From Ilumatobacteraceae bacterium (GTDB lineage Bacteria; Actinomycetota; Acidimicrobiia; Acidimicrobiales; Ilumatobacteraceae): DNA of 8,943 nucleotides. The translations under genes were made by a program, and so were the position numbers. The stretch lies in the NCBI GenBank assembly GCA_030728545.1, contig JANQZQ010000018.1, positions 1 through 8,943 of the forward strand. The letters run 5' to 3'. Under the pieces are notes generated by a model. The model searched no databases, had not been told where the DNA came from, and saw nothing but the letters and a program-made list of their open reading frames with translations. Numbering within the stretch: the stretch's first letter is position 1; each line of letters begins with the position of its first letter. Shown here piece by piece: positions 7,728 to 8,943 of this stretch.

Positions 7728-7737
7728 ACGAGCTCGT
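7728..7737. repeat. Perfect 10-bp palindrome ACGAGCTCGT upstream of clpC
   Basis: The sequence is fully self-complementary. It lies just upstream of where a -35 box for the candidate clpC -10 would fall, a typical place for an activator or repressor site. It does not match the actinobacterial ClgR consensus as I know it. A 10-bp palindrome can occur by chance. Confidence 0.35.
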
Positions 7738-7800
7738 GAAAGACCCGTAAACAAGTCACGCACGCAAATCGGCATTTTGTGACATCTTTCTAACCACTCC

Positions 7801-7843
7801 TGCGGCGCACCGGCATGCTGCGTACCACAGCATGCGTGCCGCA
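7801..7843. repeat. Long imperfect inverted repeat (IR1) upstream of the prenyl synthase
   Basis: The inner arms GCATGCTG (7813-7820) and CAGCATGC (7828-7835) are perfectly complementary around a 7-nt loop. Outer pairs AC/GT (7809-7810 with 7836-7837) and TGCGGC/GCCGCA (7801-7806 with 7838-7843) extend it to 16 bp, with two 2-nt bulges on the left arm only. No T-run follows on either strand, so it is not an intrinsic terminator. It may be a DNA operator, or an RNA hairpin if transcription starts upstream. Confidence 0.65.
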
Positions 7844-7848
7844 CGCAT
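7832..7848. repeat. Perfect 17-nt palindrome (IR2) overlapping IR1
   Basis: ATGCGTGC-C-GCACGCAT has 8-bp perfect arms around one central base. It shares bases 7832-7843 with the right arm of IR1, so the two structures exclude each other. Its right edge touches the first T of the TAGCCT element and ends 11 nt before the GTG of the prenyl synthase. That is the position expected for an operator in the -35/-10 spacer. Confidence 0.65.
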
Positions 7849-7853
7849 AGCCT
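7846..7853 (+). promoter_or_regulatory. Putative -10 element (CATAGCCT) for a leaderless prenyl synthase transcript
   Basis: CATAGCCT is followed by 6 nt (GAGAGC) and then GTG at 7860. TAGCCT fits TANNNT, and the spacing would place the transcription start at or near the start codon. The same eight bases at the same spacing precede the methionine aminopeptidase gene. The GAGAG purine run is too close to the GTG for a normal Shine-Dalgarno. No clear -35 hexamer is seen. Confidence 0.42.
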
Positions 7854-7859
7854 GAGAGC

Positions 7860-8846
7860 GTGAACTTGGCGTCGCCGCTACTTGATTTACCGCTGATGAC
7901 CAGCGATCGCGAGCGTATCGAAACTGCGTTACGGGCCTCGGTGCACACGGCTGATGCATACCTCACCGAGATTGCATCGCACCTTATTCTGGCCGGTGGC
8001 AAGCGGCTGCGTCCTGTGTTGGCAGTGGCCGCAGCGCAAGTCGGCACGGATGCTCCCGTTTCACTGGAAGTAATTCAGGGCGCCATTTCGTGCGAGCTCG
8101 TACACCTTGGCTCGCTGTACCACGACGACGTCATGGACGAAAGCACCACCCGTCGTGGCGTCGAAACCGTTAACGCCAAGTGGGGCAACCTGCAGGCCAT
8201 CGTCGCTGGCGATTTTTTGCTGGCGCGCGCATCCGAAATTGCCGCCTCGTTGGGTAACGAAGTATCGGGTCTGCTCGCGCGAACAATTGGGCGCTTGTGT
8301 GAAGGCCAAGTCGAAGAGCTACGCCACACCTACGATCGGGGCCGCACTGTTCCGTCGTATCTGGTCAGCATCCAAGGCAAAACCGCGTCACTGTTTGCGA
8401 CGTCGGCACGAATCGGTTCGTTGATGGCTGGCCATTCACGCCAAGTGACCGACACAATCACCAACATCGCTGATGCCTATGGCATGGTGTTTCAAATCGT
8501 CGATGACGTGCTTGATGTGGTGTCAACTGACGAACAGTTGGGCAAGCCCGCCGGCCACGACATGGAAGAAGGCGTCTATACCTTGCCAGTGCTCTTGACC
8601 TTGGCCGTCGACTCGGCTGAGTCTCGCGAACTGTATGACTTGCTCGGGTCCCCTCTCACCGCCAAAGAGCGCACTAAAGCGTTGAAGATCGTGCGCAATG
8701 GTGGTGGCCTTGCCGCCGCCCTCGACTCGGCGCGCAACTATGTGGCGATTGCCGAAGCAGAATGCGCGAAGTTGCCTGCGAGCGCAGCCACTGATGCGCT
8801 ACAACGTGCACCGCGGGCGCTGCTTGACTCACTCGTTGATCTTTAA
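7860..8846 (+). CDS. Polyprenyl diphosphate synthase (trans-type, GrcC-like)
   Basis: This 328-aa enzyme condenses isopentenyl diphosphate onto an allylic diphosphate to make an all-trans prenyl chain, probably for the menaquinone tail or another isoprenoid. Hallmarks in order are GGKRLRP (res. 46-52), the first Asp-rich motif DDVMD (89-93) followed by ESTTRRG, WGN (108-110), GDFLLARA (117-124), EGQ (148-150), GKTASLF (173-179) and the second Asp-rich motif DDVLD (215-219) followed by GKPAGHDMEEG (228-238). Both metal-binding motifs are intact. Residues just before the first motif are small or non-bulky at -5 and -4 (Gly, Ser), with Tyr at -2, as in actinobacterial GrcC-type enzymes. This points to a medium or long chain rather than FPP, but the length is not proven. 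The start is GTG at 7860; an ATG at 7896 (res. 13) is an alternative without a Shine-Dalgarno. It is divergent from clpC and convergent with the oxidoreductase fragment. Confidence 0.93.
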   Translation: MNLASPLLDLPLMTSDRERIETALRASVHTADAYLTEIASHLILAGGKRLRPVLAVAAAQVGTDAPVSLEVIQGAISCELVHLGSLYHDDVMDESTTRRGVETVNAKWGNLQAIVAGDFLLARASEIAASLGNEVSGLLARTIGRLCEGQVEELRHTYDRGRTVPSYLVSIQGKTASLFATSARIGSLMAGHSRQVTDTITNIADAYGMVFQIVDDVLDVVSTDEQLGKPAGHDMEEGVYTLPVLLTLAVDSAESRELYDLLGSPLTAKERTKALKIVRNGGGLAAALDSARNYVAIAEAECAKLPASAATDALQRAPRALLDSLVDL

Positions 8847-8882
8847 CACGCACTTCTAACACGCATCTCTAACACTGCTCAG
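8844..8882. repeat. 13-bp tandem repeat, three copies, over the prenyl synthase stop
   Basis: Units begin at 8844, 8857 and 8870: TAACACGCACTTC, TAACACGCATCTC, TAACACTGCTCAG. The first two differ at two positions; the third is more diverged. The first TAA is the gene's stop codon. Because the period is 13, the three TAAs fall in all three forward frames. The third unit reaches into the stop codon of the convergent gene. Confidence 0.75.
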
Positions 8883-8943
8883 TAGTCGAGCACCCGTTGT
8901 GCAGCGGCGATACCCGAAAGCACGGCACCCTCGATGCGCGGCC
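8879..8943 (-). CDS. Probable FAD-dependent oxidoreductase, last 20 codons (cut by window edge)
   Basis: Reading leftwards from the edge, an open frame ends in RIEGAVLSGIAAAQRVLDY and TGA (8881-8879). The EGA-x-x-SG-x-x-AA pattern is the C-terminal FAD-contacting helix of flavin amine oxidase, phytoene-desaturase and renalase-like oxidoreductases. A preceding Pro, and a codon ending in GG that may be Gly, would agree with the GPR(I/V)EGA variant seen in renalase-like proteins. The fragment cannot separate these subfamilies. It is convergent with the prenyl synthase gene, leaving 32 nt between the stop codons. A link to isoprenoid or carotenoid metabolism would be speculation. Confidence 0.6.
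   Translation of the reverse strand, partial: PRIEGAVLSGIAAAQRVLDY

Noticed and set aside
7649..7759. N-terminal extension of ClpC by 37 residues up to an in-frame start at 7759
   Set aside because: The extra residues do not resemble ClpC. Typical ClpC proteins begin at the FERFTDRARR segment, and AAGGCGG lies 8 nt before the GTG at 7648.
7801..7848. Intrinsic terminator
   Set aside because: The stems are strong, but no T-run follows on either strand, and the position is between divergent genes rather than after a gene end.
8844..8882. CRISPR-like or attachment-site repeat
   Set aside because: The units are 13 bp, directly adjacent with no spacers, and the third has diverged. A slippage-type tandem repeat explains it.

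Overview
The window looks like an ordinary chromosomal stretch of an actinobacterium (Actinomycetota). An uncultured or aquatic Acidimicrobiia-type lineage is my guess, but nothing here fixes the class. The evidence is the gene set: a ClpC-type Hsp100, an LppM-like lipoprotein, a polyprenol-phosphate mannose synthase, a methionine aminopeptidase with a zinc-knuckle and proline-rich N-terminus, a type I pantothenate kinase, and a GrcC-like prenyl synthase carrying LYHDDVMDE. Start codons are mostly GTG. I see no mobile elements, tRNA, rRNA or CRISPR.

Layout. Seven genes read leftwards (minus strand). In transcription order they are clpC (5114-7648), an LppM-like lipoprotein (4248-5117, start overlapping the clpC stop by 4 nt), radA (2874-4238, 9-nt gap), a DPM1/Ppm-type glycosyltransferase (2145-2864, 9-nt gap), a 90- to 96-nt gap with a probable internal promoter, a SEC-C methionine aminopeptidase (1068-2048), an alpha/beta hydrolase (231-1016, with a perfect Shine-Dalgarno) and the first 72 codons of coaA (1-218, cut by the window edge). 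A 211-bp divergent region (7649-7859) separates clpC from a rightward polyprenyl diphosphate synthase gene (7860-8846). Convergent to that is the last 20 codons of a probable FAD-dependent oxidoreductase (8879-8943).

Functional reading. clpC, the lipoprotein gene and radA are packed tightly enough to be co-transcribed. They join proteostasis (ClpC feeding ClpP), a membrane-anchored lipoprotein and recombination/repair. The clpC-radA neighbourhood resembles the Firmicutes clpC-radA(sms) linkage but lacks ctsR, mcsA and mcsB. The Ppm-type enzyme and the prenyl synthase both belong to isoprenoid-lipid metabolism, and the remainder is housekeeping (N-terminal Met removal, CoA synthesis).

I found no candidate for a wholly new multi-gene system. 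The most interesting material is non-coding. Two genes (the methionine aminopeptidase and the prenyl synthase) carry the same arrangement CATAGCCT-N6-GTG, suggesting leaderless mRNAs from TANNNT-type -10 elements. Two overlapping, mutually exclusive inverted repeats lie just upstream of the prenyl synthase start. A 13-bp tandem repeat at the end of the same gene places TAA in all three frames.
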